Numbered from the stretch's first letter, positions 1 through 9,071 are shown. The stretch: 64,000 bases of DNA from Shinella curvata (GCF_022899935.1 NZ_JALJCJ010000004.1:616559-680558); one strand, 5' to 3'. Notes: a model not told the origin generated them from the sequence alone. Translations and numbers: made by a program.

Positions 1-1509
1 TTCCTGGACTATGCCCCAGTCGCAATGATGATCATGGATCTCGACCGACGCTTCGTCATGGCCAATCCGCAGGCCCAGCGAATGTTCGGGTTGGATATGG
101 CAGGCCTTGCCGGAAAGCGATTTGTCGACATCGTCCCCGAGAACGAGGCGGCACTCATGGAGCTCTCGCTGAGCAATGTGATCGCAAGGGGCGAGGCGGA
201 ACTGAAGGAGGAGCATCATGCCTCCCTCGACCTCTTTCGCGACAGCCTTGCGATCCGCTTCCCGCTTCACGACGCGAACGGCAGCATCGAGGGCGTCGGC
301 GTATGCGCGGTGGACCTGACCCCGCAAAAGCGGGCCGAACAGGAGCTGCGCCGCCAGCAGGAGGCGCTTTATCAGAGCGAAAAGCTCGCTGCGCTCGGCT
401 CTCTTCTCGCCGGCGTCGCTCATGAACTCAACAATCCGCTGTCGATCGTCGTGGGTTATGCCGGCATGCTGCATGAAATGGCGGCCGACGAGGGAACGAA
501 GCGGCGCGCCGGCGAGGTGCATCGCGCCGCCGAGCGCTGCGCCCGCATCGTAAAGACGTTCCTTTCCATGGCCCGCTCCAAGCCTATAGAGAAGACGAGT
601 GTGTCGATCGACCAGATCATTTCAGACGTGTTGGAGCTCGCCGCCTACGGATTGCGCAGCAATGGCATCGAGGTCGTGCATCAGCCGTCGGAGACCCCGA
701 TCGTTGTCCACGCGGACGCGGACCAGCTGCATCAGGTTTTCATGAATTTGGTCGTCAACGCGCAGCAGGCGATGATGGGCCTCACGGGGCCGCGCCGTCT
801 TCTCGTTCGCACTTCATGCCAAGGCTCGGAGGTCGGTGTCGATGTTGTCGATAGCGGACACGGCATCAGCGATATGGTCAAGCAGCGCGCCTTCGAACCC
901 TTCTTCACCACCAAACCGCAGGGCGTCGGCACAGGCATCGGACTTTCTGTATGTCTTGGCATCGTCAAAGCCCACGGTGGAACACTGACGCTCGATTCGG
1001 CTCCAGGCGGCGGAGCAATCTGCCGTGTCACCTTGCCCGTCACCGACGGCACGAGTGTTGCGGAATCGGTGCCGGACATGCCTTCAGCGGCGCTCAAGGG
1101 GCATGTCCTCGTCGTGGACGATGAGCCGGGGATCGCTGCCTTCATATCGGAGGCCCTTACGATGGAGGGCGTGACCGTGACGTCCGTGACCGACGGACAG
1201 GCGGCACAGGATATGCTCACTAACAGGACCTTCGACGCCGTCATTACGGATCTTCGCATGCCAGGTATCGGCGGCGAACGGGTCCTCTCCTTCATCGCCG
1301 AGACACGCCCGGAACTTGGCGGCCGCGTCATCCTGATGACCGGTGACGCGCTTGGATCCGAAACCACACTCGAACGTGATGTGGTGACGGTGCTCGAGAA
1401 GCCGATTGACCTCGGCGCTCTTCGAGCTGCACTCGCGCCGTTGCTGTCGGCCGCCGCCCCTGTATCTGAAAAATCAAGAAACTCCGATCGCAAGAGGGTC
1501 GAAGCATGA
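1..1509 (+). CDS. PAS hybrid histidine kinase with C-terminal receiver (5' end outside window)
   Basis: The frame is open to the left edge and already reads PAS sequence before the first ATG at 25, so the true start lies upstream. Counting from that ATG there is a PAS/PAC segment (to about 100), a short coiled linker, a HisKA box with phospho-acceptor His133 (VAHELNNP), an HATPase domain (N box NLVVNAQQAM near 241, DSGHG near 276, FFTTK and GTGIGLS near 293-308), and a receiver domain from about 359 with acceptor Asp409 (ITDLRMPG) and Lys459. No membrane segment is visible in this part. The stop overlaps the start of the response regulator by ATGA, so the two genes are translationally coupled and probably work in one phosphorelay. 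The signal is not evident. Confidence 0.93.
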   Translation, partial: FLDYAPVAMMIMDLDRRFVMANPQAQRMFGLDMAGLAGKRFVDIVPENEAALMELSLSNVIARGEAELKEEHHASLDLFRDSLAIRFPLHDANGSIEGVGVCAVDLTPQKRAEQELRRQQEALYQSEKLAALGSLLAGVAHELNNPLSIVVGYAGMLHEMAADEGTKRRAGEVHRAAERCARIVKTFLSMARSKPIEKTSVSIDQIISDVLELAAYGLRSNGIEVVHQPSETPIVVHADADQLHQVFMNLVVNAQQAMMGLTGPRRLLVRTSCQGSEVGVDVVDSGHGISDMVKQRAFEPFFTTKPQGVGTGIGLSVCLGIVKAHGGTLTLDSAPGGGAICRVTLPVTDGTSVAESVPDMPSAALKGHVLVVDDEPGIAAFISEALTMEGVTVTSVTDGQAAQDMLTNRTFDAVITDLRMPGIGGERVLSFIAETRPELGGRVILMTGDALGSETTLERDVVTVLEKPIDLGALRAALAPLLSAAAPVSEKSRNSDRKRVEA

Positions 1510-2219
1510 CAACCACAACCTCCATTGTCATCGTCGATGACGAACCTGGACTGCGCGCCATGATCCAGGACTACCTTACGATGCAAGGCTTCATCGTCGA
1601 CGAGGCTGAAAGCGGCGCTTCCTTGGACAAGCTGCTAAGCACGAAGCGCCCCGATCTGATCCTTCTCGACGTGAACATGCCCGGCGAGGACGGGCTTTCG
1701 ATCGTACGGCGCCTGCGCGGTTCCTCCGAGCGTATGGGCGTCATCATGCTTACGGCCAATTCCGACGAAACGAGCAAGGTGACGGGCCTTGCGAACGGCG
1801 CGGACGATTACCTCGTCAAGCCCTTCGAACTGCGGGAACTGCTGGCGCGCGTCAGAAGCGTACTGCGTCGCGCGCCGCGCGTCGCCGGAACTGCCAGGAA
1901 GGCGCGGCCCACGCTGCCGATCGGCCGCCACCGGCTCGATATCGAGGGCAAGCGCCTCATCGATCCGGACGGGCTGGAGGTCGAGATCAGTACGATGGAA
2001 TACGAGCTGCTGGAGACCTTCGCGCGCCATCCCCGGCAGGTTCTTGGGCGCGACCGCCTTTGCGAACTGGCTCATGGACGGCCGCTCGGTGAGGGTGATC
2101 GCAGCGTCGATATCCGCATCGCGCGCCTGCGCAAAAAGCTCGAGATCGACCCTGCCAGCCCGACGATCCTCTGCACTGTGCGCGGCGAAGGATACATGTT
2201 CGAGCCTGTTTCCGCCTGA
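1506..2219 (+). CDS. OmpR/PhoB-family response regulator
   Basis: This 237-residue protein has a receiver domain (acidic pair DDE at 11-13, phospho-acceptor Asp55 in LLDVNMPG, Lys105 in YLVKPFE) followed by a winged-helix DNA-binding domain from about 140 to the end (EISTMEYELLETFARHP, then SVDIRIARLRKKLE). Length and order are standard for the OmpR class. Its start overlaps the stop of the hybrid kinase by four bases, which makes it the likely output regulator of that kinase. Targets are unknown; the polyamine-type transporter genes downstream on the same strand are one possibility, but nothing in the sequence proves it. Confidence 0.93.
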   Translation: MTTTTSIVIVDDEPGLRAMIQDYLTMQGFIVDEAESGASLDKLLSTKRPDLILLDVNMPGEDGLSIVRRLRGSSERMGVIMLTANSDETSKVTGLANGADDYLVKPFELRELLARVRSVLRRAPRVAGTARKARPTLPIGRHRLDIEGKRLIDPDGLEVEISTMEYELLETFARHPRQVLGRDRLCELAHGRPLGEGDRSVDIRIARLRKKLEIDPASPTILCTVRGEGYMFEPVSA

Positions 2220-2330
2220 GGGCGATCGATTGTATCGCCTGTGATCGACGGGGCGGCCGAACCCGACAACGCACTGAAACCATGCCTCTCCATAAAGGCC
2301 ACATCAACATCAGATCCATGGAGAGGTCCA

Positions 2331-2525
2331 ATGAGCATTCTTGGAAAAGTCACCCTTTACGTCGAGCGAGCGCGGGAACGCCGCGAACTCCAGTGTCACG
2401 CCCGCAAGCTCGCTTCCCTCAGCGACCACCTGCTCGACGATATCGGCGTAACGCGCGCCCAGGTTAGCCAGATTGCCGTTGACGCCTTCGGCGTGCGTGC
2501 GGCTGGCCACAATGTGATCCTGTGA
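2331..2525 (+). CDS. DUF1127 small protein
   Basis: A 64-residue protein. The start at 2331 is chosen because GAGAGG lies five bases upstream; the frame stays open further upstream but without a ribosome site. The middle reads RELQCHARKLASLSDHLLDDIGVTRAQV, close to the DUF1127 pattern (L..L.D..L.DIG..R) found in many small alphaproteobacterial proteins, some of which affect phosphate, carbon or RNA metabolism. It is basic at the N-terminal side with no export signal. It stands alone between the response regulator and the ABC operon. The family is fairly sure; the function here is unknown. Confidence 0.8.
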   Translation: MSILGKVTLYVERARERRELQCHARKLASLSDHLLDDIGVTRAQVSQIAVDAFGVRAAGHNVIL

Positions 2526-2561
2526 TGAACCCCTGATCAGATCGCGGGAAAGGGAGGCGTC

Positions 2562-3725
2562 ATGGGAAAGGGCGAAAACATGGAAAGGGTGGCCAGACGA
2601 TCGCCTTTGTCGATCGGTTCTACCGATGATCGTCCAGCGGATGCGGCATCCGTCCGCCAGGACCTGGTGCTCGAGAGCGTCTCCTATGCGATCGCCGGCC
2701 GGCAGGTGGTCAAGGATATCTCGCTTACCGTTCGTGACGGCGAGTTCTTCACGCTGCTCGGCCCCTCGGGTTGCGGGAAGACGACGCTGCTGCGGCTGAT
2801 CGCCGGTTTTGAGAGCCCGCAGACAGGCTCGATTTCGCTCGGCGCGACCAGACTTGAAGGCCTTCCCGCCGCGCGCAGGCCCATCAATACGGTCTTCCAG
2901 AATTATGCGCTTTTTCCGCATCTGAATGTCGCCGGAAACGTGGCCTTCGGGTTGCGCATGCTCAAATGGTCGCGGGAGGATATTGCCGAGCGCGTCGACG
3001 AGGTTCTCGGGCTCGTGCAGCTTCTCGACCTTCGTCACAGGCGCGTCAGCGAACTTTCCGGCGGTCAGCAGCAGCGCGTCGCTCTTGCCCGTGCGCTCGC
3101 GCCCTCTCCGAAAGTCCTACTGCTCGACGAGCCGCTTTCGGCGCTCGATCTCAAGCTGCGTCGGGACATGCAGGTCGAGCTGAAGCGCATCCAGACCGAG
3201 CTTCGCCAGACTGTGATCTTCGTCACCCATGACCAGGAAGAAGCCCTGTCCATGTCGGATCGCATCGCGATCATGAGGGACGGCGACATCCTGCAGTGCG
3301 AGACGCCGGCGGCTCTCTACACCCAGCCGGCGGACCGCTTCGTCGCCGCATTTCTGGGGGAGGCGAACTTCCTGAGCGCAAAGCTGCGGGCGATCGACAA
3401 TTTTCATGCCACCGTCGAGATGCGCAACGGACAGACGGCCAGTATCGCCCTCGGCCGCCACATGCCGGCGCCCGGAGAGGTGACGGTCATGTTCCGTCCG
3501 GAGGATGTCGAGCTCGGATCCGGGCCGGGATTGTCGTTGACCGCGAGCGTGATCCAGAAGTCCTATCTTGGTTCCGATCTCAGCTTCCAGCTCCATCTTC
3601 GCGATGGCACGCCCGTGAAGCTTCGCAGCCGCGCCTCCGCGGCGATGGAAGCCCTCCGCATCGGCCAGCAAGTCCCTCTCTCCATTCCGTTCGAGCAATT
3701 GCGCATCGTCGGGGAGACACGCTGA
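2562..3725 (+). CDS. ABC transporter ATPase, polyamine/iron type (PotA-like)
   Basis: A 387-residue nucleotide-binding subunit. Walker A is GPSGCGKTT (67-75), the Q-loop lies near VFQNYALFPH, the signature is LSGGQQQRVALARAL (about 165-179), Walker B is VLLLDEPLSALD (about 185-196), and the switch His sits in FVTHDQEEAL. A C-terminal TOBE-type region (about 290-380) is typical of PotA/FbpC/MalK subunits. A GGGAGG site precedes the ATG. Its stop overlaps the next ATG by one base. With two permeases and a PotD-like binding protein downstream it should energise uptake of spermidine, putrescine or a related amine. The exact substrate is inferred from family only. Confidence 0.93.
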   Translation: MGKGENMERVARRSPLSIGSTDDRPADAASVRQDLVLESVSYAIAGRQVVKDISLTVRDGEFFTLLGPSGCGKTTLLRLIAGFESPQTGSISLGATRLEGLPAARRPINTVFQNYALFPHLNVAGNVAFGLRMLKWSREDIAERVDEVLGLVQLLDLRHRRVSELSGGQQQRVALARALAPSPKVLLLDEPLSALDLKLRRDMQVELKRIQTELRQTVIFVTHDQEEALSMSDRIAIMRDGDILQCETPAALYTQPADRFVAAFLGEANFLSAKLRAIDNFHATVEMRNGQTASIALGRHMPAPGEVTVMFRPEDVELGSGPGLSLTASVIQKSYLGSDLSFQLHLRDGTPVKLRSRASAAMEALRIGQQVPLSIPFEQLRIVGETR

Positions 3726-4621
3726 TGGCCGCGATCGTCAATCACCGGACATCGACGGCGGGGAGCGGGCTGTCGCTCGCCGCGCCCGCCATTGTCCTTG
3801 CGGTCGTGCTCGGATGCATCCCGCTCGCCTTTGTGGTCGTCTATTCGCTGCTGACGCCGGCATCCTTCGGCGGTGTCGAATGGGTCGCCTCGGCGAATGC
3901 CTATCGGTCTCTTCTCTTCCGCAAGGATCTCTTCAGCGAGGAACTGGTGTTCTCGCCCGATCATCTTATGATCTTCGGCCGCTCCGTCCTGCTCGCGCTT
4001 GCCACGACTGTCCTGTGCTTCGCGGTCGGCTTTCCGACGGCCGCCTACATGGCATCGCGATCGCCTCGCGCACGCAAATGGTGGGTGCTGGCCATTACGA
4101 TCCCATTTTGGACGAGCCTGCTCGTGCGCACACTCGCCCTCATGCTCATCATTGGCGACCAGGGTCTCATCAACGGATTGTTGATACGTTCTGGCCTGAT
4201 CAACGCGCCCGTCGCCATGCTCTACACCGATTTCGCCGTCCTTCTCGGGCTGCTCTACTCGTTTCTGCCCTTCATGGTCCTGCCGCTCCTTTCGAGCCTC
4301 GAAAAGCTTGACCCCCGTCTTCTGGAAGCCGGTGCGGACCTTTACGCCAGCCGGTGGCGGATCGCCCTGCAGATCGTCCTGCCCAACATCCGGCCCGGTA
4401 TTGCTGCCGGCTGCCTGCTGGTCTTCGTGCCGGCACTCGGCTCCTACGTTGTGCCGCTGATCCTCGGCGGCGGACGCTCCATGATGGCTGGCGACCTGAT
4501 CGCGCTTCAGTTCGGCACTTCCCGCAACTGGCCGCTGGGTTCGGCGGAATCCGTCGTGCTCGTCCTCTTCGTCGCGCTGGCCTTTGCGCTTTCAAACCTC
4601 GTCCGGCGGAGGGCCGCGTGA
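3725..4621 (+). CDS. ABC transporter permease 1, polyamine type (PotB-like)
   Basis: A 298-residue inner-membrane protein. The ATG at 3725 shares its A with the TGA of the ATPase gene; the frame is open far upstream, but that part only shadows the ATPase gene. An N-terminal membrane segment (LAAPAIVLAVVLGCIPLAFVVVY) is followed by five more hydrophobic spans. The cytoplasmic EAA loop (LEAGADLYASRWRIALQIVLP, about 198-218) is the contact site for the ATPase. It pairs with the next permease, which starts inside this gene's stop codon. Standard length for PotB/PotH proteins. Confidence 0.92.
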   Translation: MAAIVNHRTSTAGSGLSLAAPAIVLAVVLGCIPLAFVVVYSLLTPASFGGVEWVASANAYRSLLFRKDLFSEELVFSPDHLMIFGRSVLLALATTVLCFAVGFPTAAYMASRSPRARKWWVLAITIPFWTSLLVRTLALMLIIGDQGLINGLLIRSGLINAPVAMLYTDFAVLLGLLYSFLPFMVLPLLSSLEKLDPRLLEAGADLYASRWRIALQIVLPNIRPGIAAGCLLVFVPALGSYVVPLILGGGRSMMAGDLIALQFGTSRNWPLGSAESVVLVLFVALAFALSNLVRRRAA

Positions 4622-5421
4622 TGAACCGTCATCTGCCCCGGACCTTCGCGCTCTTCGCCGGCCTGAGCCTCGTCTTCCTCTATGCGCCCATTCTGGTGCT
4701 CTGCTCCTTCTCCTTCAACGGCGGACGCCTGTTTCACCGCTGGGAAGGCTTTTCCTTCGCTTGGTATGCGAAGGCCATCGCCAATGAAGGGTTCCGCGAT
4801 GCGGCCGTGAACACGCTGGTCGTTTCGACTGCCGCCACCCTGCTGGCAACGGTTCTGGCGACGGGTGCCGTCATCGGCCTCCAGCGCGCCGGCGGCCGGC
4901 AGCAGCAGTTTGCCACCGCGCTGATCGGTTTGCCGCTCGTCGTGCCGGAGGTCGTCATGGCGATCGCAACGCTCATCTTCTTCTCGAGCCTGCGCAATGC
5001 GACGGGCGTGGATCTCGGGCTCGGCAATCTGGTTGTCGCCCACACCGCGTTCTGCGTGCCCTTCGCCATGATGCCGATCCGCGCGGCGCTCCGCGGCGTC
5101 GATCCTTCAGTCCTCACCGCGGCGACCGATCTCTACGCCTCGGACACCGCCACGCGGCGCCATGTCCTCATCCCGCTGCTGATGCCGGGCATCGGCTCGG
5201 GCGCGGCGCTGGCCTTCATGGTCTCGTTCGACGATTTTGCCATGAGCCAGCTCGTGGCGGGGCCGGGTCAGACGACGCTGCCGGTCTTCATCTGGGCGCA
5301 GCTCAAGCGTCCGCTGACCCCGGAAATCAACGCGATGAGCACGATCATGCTGGTCGTCTCCATCGCACTCATCTGCCTCTCCATGGCCGTAACGGCCAGG
5401 GGAAAACTCACCACACGCTAA
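4621..5421 (+). CDS. ABC transporter permease 2, polyamine type (PotC-like)
   Basis: A 266-residue inner-membrane protein whose ATG shares one base with the stop of the preceding permease. The N-terminus (LFAGLSLVFLYAPILVLCSFSF) is the usual first span of PotC/PotI permeases; the EAA loop reads LTAATDLYASDTATRRHVLIP (about 165-185). The phrase FMVSFDDFAMSQLV is characteristic of this subgroup. It completes a heterodimeric channel with the upstream permease. The binding protein gene begins 16 bases after its stop, so all four subunits are probably co-transcribed. Confidence 0.92.
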   Translation: MNRHLPRTFALFAGLSLVFLYAPILVLCSFSFNGGRLFHRWEGFSFAWYAKAIANEGFRDAAVNTLVVSTAATLLATVLATGAVIGLQRAGGRQQQFATALIGLPLVVPEVVMAIATLIFFSSLRNATGVDLGLGNLVVAHTAFCVPFAMMPIRAALRGVDPSVLTAATDLYASDTATRRHVLIPLLMPGIGSGAALAFMVSFDDFAMSQLVAGPGQTTLPVFIWAQLKRPLTPEINAMSTIMLVVSIALICLSMAVTARGKLTTR

Positions 5422-5437
5422 TCGACAGGATGAAGTC

Positions 5438-6475
5438 ATGACCAAACTGAAGCTTGCCCTGGCCGGCGGCCTTTCCGCCGTCGCCCTTTTCGCTACCGCC
5501 AACGCTGCTCTGGCGGCAGGCGAACTCCACATCTTCAATTGGGGCGAATACACCAACCCCGCGCTGATCGCGAAATTCGAGAAGGCGTACGACGTAAAGG
5601 TCACGGTCGACGAATACGACAGCAACGAGACCATGCTCGCGAAGGTGCGCGCCGGCCACTCCGGCTACGACATCGTGGTGCCCGGCGACTACGCCGTGAA
5701 AATCATGATTGAGGAAGGGCTTCTCGCAGAGACCCGCCCGAACGAGATGCCCAACTTCAAGAACATCGAGGCGCGCTTCGTCGATGTCTACTGGGATGCC
5801 GGTCGCAACTACACGACGCCGTGGACGCACGGCCTGACCACGTTCGCCGTCAATACCGACGCCTACAAGGGGCCGGCCGATTCCATCGCGCTCCTCTTCG
5901 ATCCGCCAGAGGAACTGAAGGGCCGCATCGCCATGCTCGATGATATGGTCTCGATCATTCACGCGGCCGAGCGTTATGTCGGCGTGCCGCGCTGCACCTC
6001 CGATCGCGAGGAGCTGAAGAAGGTCTATGATGCCCTGATGAAGGCCAAACCCTATTGGCGGACCTACAGCGTCGACAGCATCAACAAGCTGGTCTCGGGC
6101 GAGGCGGACGTGGCGCAGACCTGGAGCGGCTCGGCCGTGGTTGTCCGCCAGCAGCTTGCAAGCGTGAAGTTTGCGCTGACGAAGGAAGTGATGGAAGCCT
6201 TCTCCGACAACGTCGCCGTGCTGAAGGACGCGCCGAACCTGGAAAACGCAAAGCTCTTCCAGAACTTCGTCATGGACCCTGAGAACGCGGCGCTGACCTC
6301 CGATTTCGCGGGCTATGCAAACGCGATCAAGGGCAGCGCGGCCTTCTTCTCTGCCGACCTCAAGGCCGCGCCGGAGCTGAACGTGCCCGCCGATGCAGCC
6401 ACCGAATTCGTGCCGCCGTGCTCGGCCGAAGTCACTGCGCTCTACAACGCCATGTGGACCGAACTGCGCCGGTAA
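5438..6475 (+). CDS. Periplasmic polyamine-type substrate-binding protein (PotD/PotF-like)
   Basis: A 345-residue exported protein. The Sec signal peptide runs MTKLKLALAGGLSAVALFA and ends near ANAALAAG, with cleavage expected around residue 26; there is no lipobox. The mature start GELHIFNWGEYTNPALIAKFEK matches the opening of PotD/PotF proteins, and VDEYDSNETMLAKVRAG and YDIVVPGDYAVKIM follow the same fold. It delivers substrate to the permeases encoded just upstream. The binding protein comes last in this operon. Spermidine, putrescine or another small amine is likely, but the ligand residues were not checked in detail. Confidence 0.92.
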   Translation: MTKLKLALAGGLSAVALFATANAALAAGELHIFNWGEYTNPALIAKFEKAYDVKVTVDEYDSNETMLAKVRAGHSGYDIVVPGDYAVKIMIEEGLLAETRPNEMPNFKNIEARFVDVYWDAGRNYTTPWTHGLTTFAVNTDAYKGPADSIALLFDPPEELKGRIAMLDDMVSIIHAAERYVGVPRCTSDREELKKVYDALMKAKPYWRTYSVDSINKLVSGEADVAQTWSGSAVVVRQQLASVKFALTKEVMEAFSDNVAVLKDAPNLENAKLFQNFVMDPENAALTSDFAGYANAIKGSAAFFSADLKAAPELNVPADAATEFVPPCSAEVTALYNAMWTELRR

Positions 6476-6568
6476 GCCGTCACCCACGCATCCTTTTCCG
6501 GCCGGGTGCACCGGCCTCCACATTCTCGAAACAACCGCAGCCATCGCTGCCTGACAATGGAGCTTTCC

Positions 6569-6673
6569 ATGAAATTCCTCTTTCCGATCGCCATCGCCGC
6601 AATGCTCGTCCTGACGGGCTGCGGCAGCCGCTGCGGCTTCACCTCACCGGGTTATCCGCTCTGCGGGATCTGA
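6569..6673 (+). CDS. Very small putative lipoprotein
   Basis: A 34-residue reading frame with GGAG seven bases before the ATG. It starts MKFLFPIAIAAMLVLTGCGS, a textbook lipoprotein signal with lipobox LTGC (Cys18), leaving a mature peptide of only 17 residues that holds two more cysteines (CGSRCGFTSPGYPLCGI). It resembles entericidin-sized envelope peptides in size, but no family was recognised. It precedes another small membrane protein gene by 25 bases. Confidence 0.6.
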   Translation: MKFLFPIAIAAMLVLTGCGSRCGFTSPGYPLCGI

Positions 6674-6698
6674 GCGCCCCGCCGGAGAGGAGAGAAAC

Positions 6699-6950
6699 AT
6701 GCGATTGCTCGGCACAATTGCCGCGTTTTGCGCGGGCATGACCCTCGGGATCGTGCTCGCCCTCGGCTGCTATCTCGCATGGGTCGCACTCGGCGGGAAA
6801 GATATGGAGGGCGCGGCGGCTATGGGCGCGTTCTTCGTCTATGGGCCGATCCTGGGCCTGATTTTCGGCTCGGGATTTTCGACCTTCGCCTGGCGGTATA
6901 TGTCTCCCGGCACGCAGCGCGACACGCCCCCCGGAAAGGAAAACACCTGA
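6699..6950 (+). CDS. Small membrane protein, unknown
   Basis: An 83-residue protein with a purine-rich ribosome site (GGAGAGGAGAG) before the ATG. It has two hydrophobic spans (about 5-32 and 41-65) separated by a short polar stretch (GGKDMEG), and ends in a polar Pro-rich tail (SPGTQRDTPPGKENT). No family recognised. It follows the tiny lipoprotein gene on the same strand and converges with the next membrane protein gene. Confidence 0.6.
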   Translation: MRLLGTIAAFCAGMTLGIVLALGCYLAWVALGGKDMEGAAAMGAFFVYGPILGLIFGSGFSTFAWRYMSPGTQRDTPPGKENT

Positions 6951-6972
6951 ATAAGGTTCGACACTGGGGAAA

Positions 6973-7368
6973 TCAGTTTTCATGCCGCCAGATGCGGAAA
7001 ATCACCCAGAGCCCGATGGCAAGCAGCGTGTCCGCCACCAGCGAAACCAGAGCGACAGCCGGGGCCGCGTCAAAGAAAACAACAAATGCGATGCTGAGTG
7101 CGCAGGCCGTCGCGCCGGTTGCCATCGCCGCAAGCATTGAGACCTCTCCGCGCGATATCAGGATCGGAATGACGACGAGAACGCATGCAACGGAGAAGAA
7201 CCCGCCGAACAAAAGCCCGAGGGCAAAAGAGAATGTCGCCATCGGAGTAAGGGCTCTCTGATCGAGCCCGATCACCATGTCGTACAGGCCGAGAATGCCG
7301 AGCGTCACGGCCACGGGACCGAAGATCAAGGCGACGAATGCTTTCAACCAGACCGATTGCGTGCGCAT
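6973..7368 (-). CDS. Four-span membrane protein, unknown
   Basis: The ATG at 7368 gives 131 residues; a GTG at 7398 would add ten. Four hydrophobic spans are visible (AFVALIFGPVAVTLGILGLY, FSFALGLLFGGFFSVACVLVV, MLAAMATGATACALSIAFVVFF, and LVSLVADTLLAIGLWVIF). No charged motif points to a function. It is convergent with the preceding small membrane protein and divergent from the YdcF-type gene. Confidence 0.6.
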   Translation of the reverse strand: MRTQSVWLKAFVALIFGPVAVTLGILGLYDMVIGLDQRALTPMATFSFALGLLFGGFFSVACVLVVIPILISRGEVSMLAAMATGATACALSIAFVVFFDAAPAVALVSLVADTLLAIGLWVIFRIWRHEN

Positions 7369-7505
7369 GGCCAAATTTCCCGTTGTGGTATCCCGCACGG
7401 AAATGCCGGCATGCGTGTTTCGCCGTGATGTCTTTACCGCCGAGATCGAGGGCTGCAGAAGCGGCGCACTATGATCTCGCCAGGAATTTCAGAGTAGGAA
7501 ACCCG

Positions 7506-8069
7506 ATGCGTCTATTTATCCGCACCTTGATCATAGTTCTCGCTGCCGGCTTCATTGGCTGCGCGGTCCTCGTGGGCGATGGCCTGATCGACGATATCCA
7601 ACCGGCCGACGCGGCCGTCGTCCTCGGCTCGAAGGTGATGCCGGATGGCAGACCCTCGGCGAGATTGCAGGCGCGGCTGGATCGGGCAGCCGATCTGTTC
7701 CATCAGGGCACGGTGCGCTTCGTGATCGTGAGCGGCGGCATGGGCGTCGAGGGCTTCAGCGAGGGGCGGGTGATGGCTGCTGCGCTGGAGGAAGCGGGTG
7801 TTTCGGCCCAGGCGATCCTCATCGACGAGGAGGGGAATACGACCCGGGCGACGGCCACGAATGCGGCGCGCATCATGAAAGAGAGAGGCCTCGCGAGCGC
7901 GCTGGTCGTCACGCAGTATTTCCACGTTTCGCGAAGCCGCCTCGCACTGGAGCGTGCCGGCATATCACCGGTTCACTCGGCGCATGCCGAGTTCTTCGAG
8001 CTTCGCGACATCTATTCCATCGCCCGCGAGGTTGTCGCCCTTCCCGTCTACTGGTTGTCGTACAGGTAA
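7506..8069 (+). CDS. YdcF/SanA-like DUF218 membrane-anchored protein
   Basis: A 187-residue protein with a single N-terminal membrane anchor (IRTLIIVLAAGFIGCAVLV) and a DUF218 domain: AAVVLGSKVMPDGRPSARL, VIVSGGMG, then EGNTTRATATNA and VVTQYFHVSRSRLALERAG. These four blocks are the family hallmarks. Members such as SanA, ElyC and YdcF act at the envelope, in some cases around undecaprenyl-phosphate or barrier function. The start at 7506 puts the hydrophobic anchor at the N-terminus; longer upstream extensions lack support. Exact reaction unknown. Confidence 0.85.
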   Translation: MRLFIRTLIIVLAAGFIGCAVLVGDGLIDDIQPADAAVVLGSKVMPDGRPSARLQARLDRAADLFHQGTVRFVIVSGGMGVEGFSEGRVMAAALEEAGVSAQAILIDEEGNTTRATATNAARIMKERGLASALVVTQYFHVSRSRLALERAGISPVHSAHAEFFELRDIYSIAREVVALPVYWLSYR

Positions 8070-8081
8070 GTCTGGGATCGG

Positions 8082-8870
8082 CTAGGCTGCACCGCCTCGC
8101 ACGACCGTCTTGCAGGCTTCAATCGGCGTGAGAAATCCTCCCGGCTCGAAGCGCCGGCTGCGCATCGACCAATGAAAGGTCTCGAAGCGATCGGAGCTTT
8201 CAAAGATCGTCAGTTCGAGGCGATGCCGGCCGTAATAGAGGTCGACCGGATACGCGACCATCCGCTGAAGCAAAAGCAGGTCGGACCCGGTCGACAGCGC
8301 GGTGCTGCCAAAGAGATCGTGCCATGCCGGCGCACTGAGGCAATATTGCCGTCCCTTGGCCATACTCGCGCCGACCGCATTGATATGCGTCGCGAATATT
8401 GCACTCGCCACGAACCAGAGAACAAGCAACGTTATCGTCCCGCCCCGCACGACGATCGAGAGAAGCGTGAGCGCGCGCATATCGAAGCGCGGCAGGATCC
8501 AGGGCACAGCCACCTGGAGCAGCATCGCACCGATCAGCATCGGGAATTGCCGCGAGCTCATGAAAAAGACCAGCAGGCAGAATGCGCCCGAGAGAATGCC
8601 GGCAAAGCCGATGCATCTTGTCAGGCGCCGCGCGTTCCGGAGCGCGCGCGGACCAGCCCACGAAAGGAGCGAGATCACGACGACGGGATAGATGATGATC
8701 GGCGTGACGATCGTCGGGATGGGACGTTCCGGATCGAACAATTCCGGATGGAACCATGTCGCAAATCCAGTGAGCATGATCACGAGTATGGCGCCGGAAA
8801 CGGCAGCGTTGAGCGGGTGATCCCGCCAGTCTGATTGAGAGAGAGTTCTGGGGGGCATGCTTTTCTCCAT
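8082..8870 (-). CDS. Membrane protein with C-terminal YCLSAP/LLLLQRM domain (paralogue A)
   Basis: A 262-residue protein with about six hydrophobic spans in the first 165 residues and a soluble C-terminal part. That part reads GRQYCLSAP, DLLLLQRMVAYPVD, HRLELTIFES, and HWSMRSRRFEPGGF. The same order (YCLSAP, DILLLQRIMAFP, YRLQLNVPGA, HFSFRSVAFEPSG) occurs in the product of 22272-23018, so the two are dispersed paralogues. No known family was recognised. An in-frame ATG four codons in is an alternative start. It is convergent with the DUF218 gene. Confidence 0.72.
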   Translation of the reverse strand: MEKSMPPRTLSQSDWRDHPLNAAVSGAILVIMLTGFATWFHPELFDPERPIPTIVTPIIIYPVVVISLLSWAGPRALRNARRLTRCIGFAGILSGAFCLLVFFMSSRQFPMLIGAMLLQVAVPWILPRFDMRALTLLSIVVRGGTITLLVLWFVASAIFATHINAVGASMAKGRQYCLSAPAWHDLFGSTALSTGSDLLLLQRMVAYPVDLYYGRHRLELTIFESSDRFETFHWSMRSRRFEPGGFLTPIEACKTVVRGGAA

Positions 8871-9071
8871 CGCCGAACGGCTACCTCCGCGCAGCCATAG
8901 GACTTGACGCCGAGTAGCAATACGAGGATCTGGCTTGCCGCTGTTTCACCTGGATTTCAGAGATGGGCGATGTGAAGCGCCGTATCGGCGACATCCGCCC
9001 GAAACCTTGCCGTTTTCTATAGAGCGCCAATCTGAAATCGAGGCGCTTTGCCGCGGACAGCCTCATAGTCG

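Noticed and set aside
2221..2239. A 6-bp stem-loop (GGCGAT/ATCGCC) after the response regulator
   Set aside because: Short stem and no T-run; too weak to call a terminator.
6500..6516. GGCCGG/CCGGCC hairpin after the polyamine-type binding protein gene
   Set aside because: Only six pairs and no T-run, so it was not listed as a terminator.
5408..6544. A 378-codon minus-strand frame opposite the polyamine-type binding protein
   Set aside because: The plus-strand product has a signal peptide and clear family motifs; the antisense product has none.
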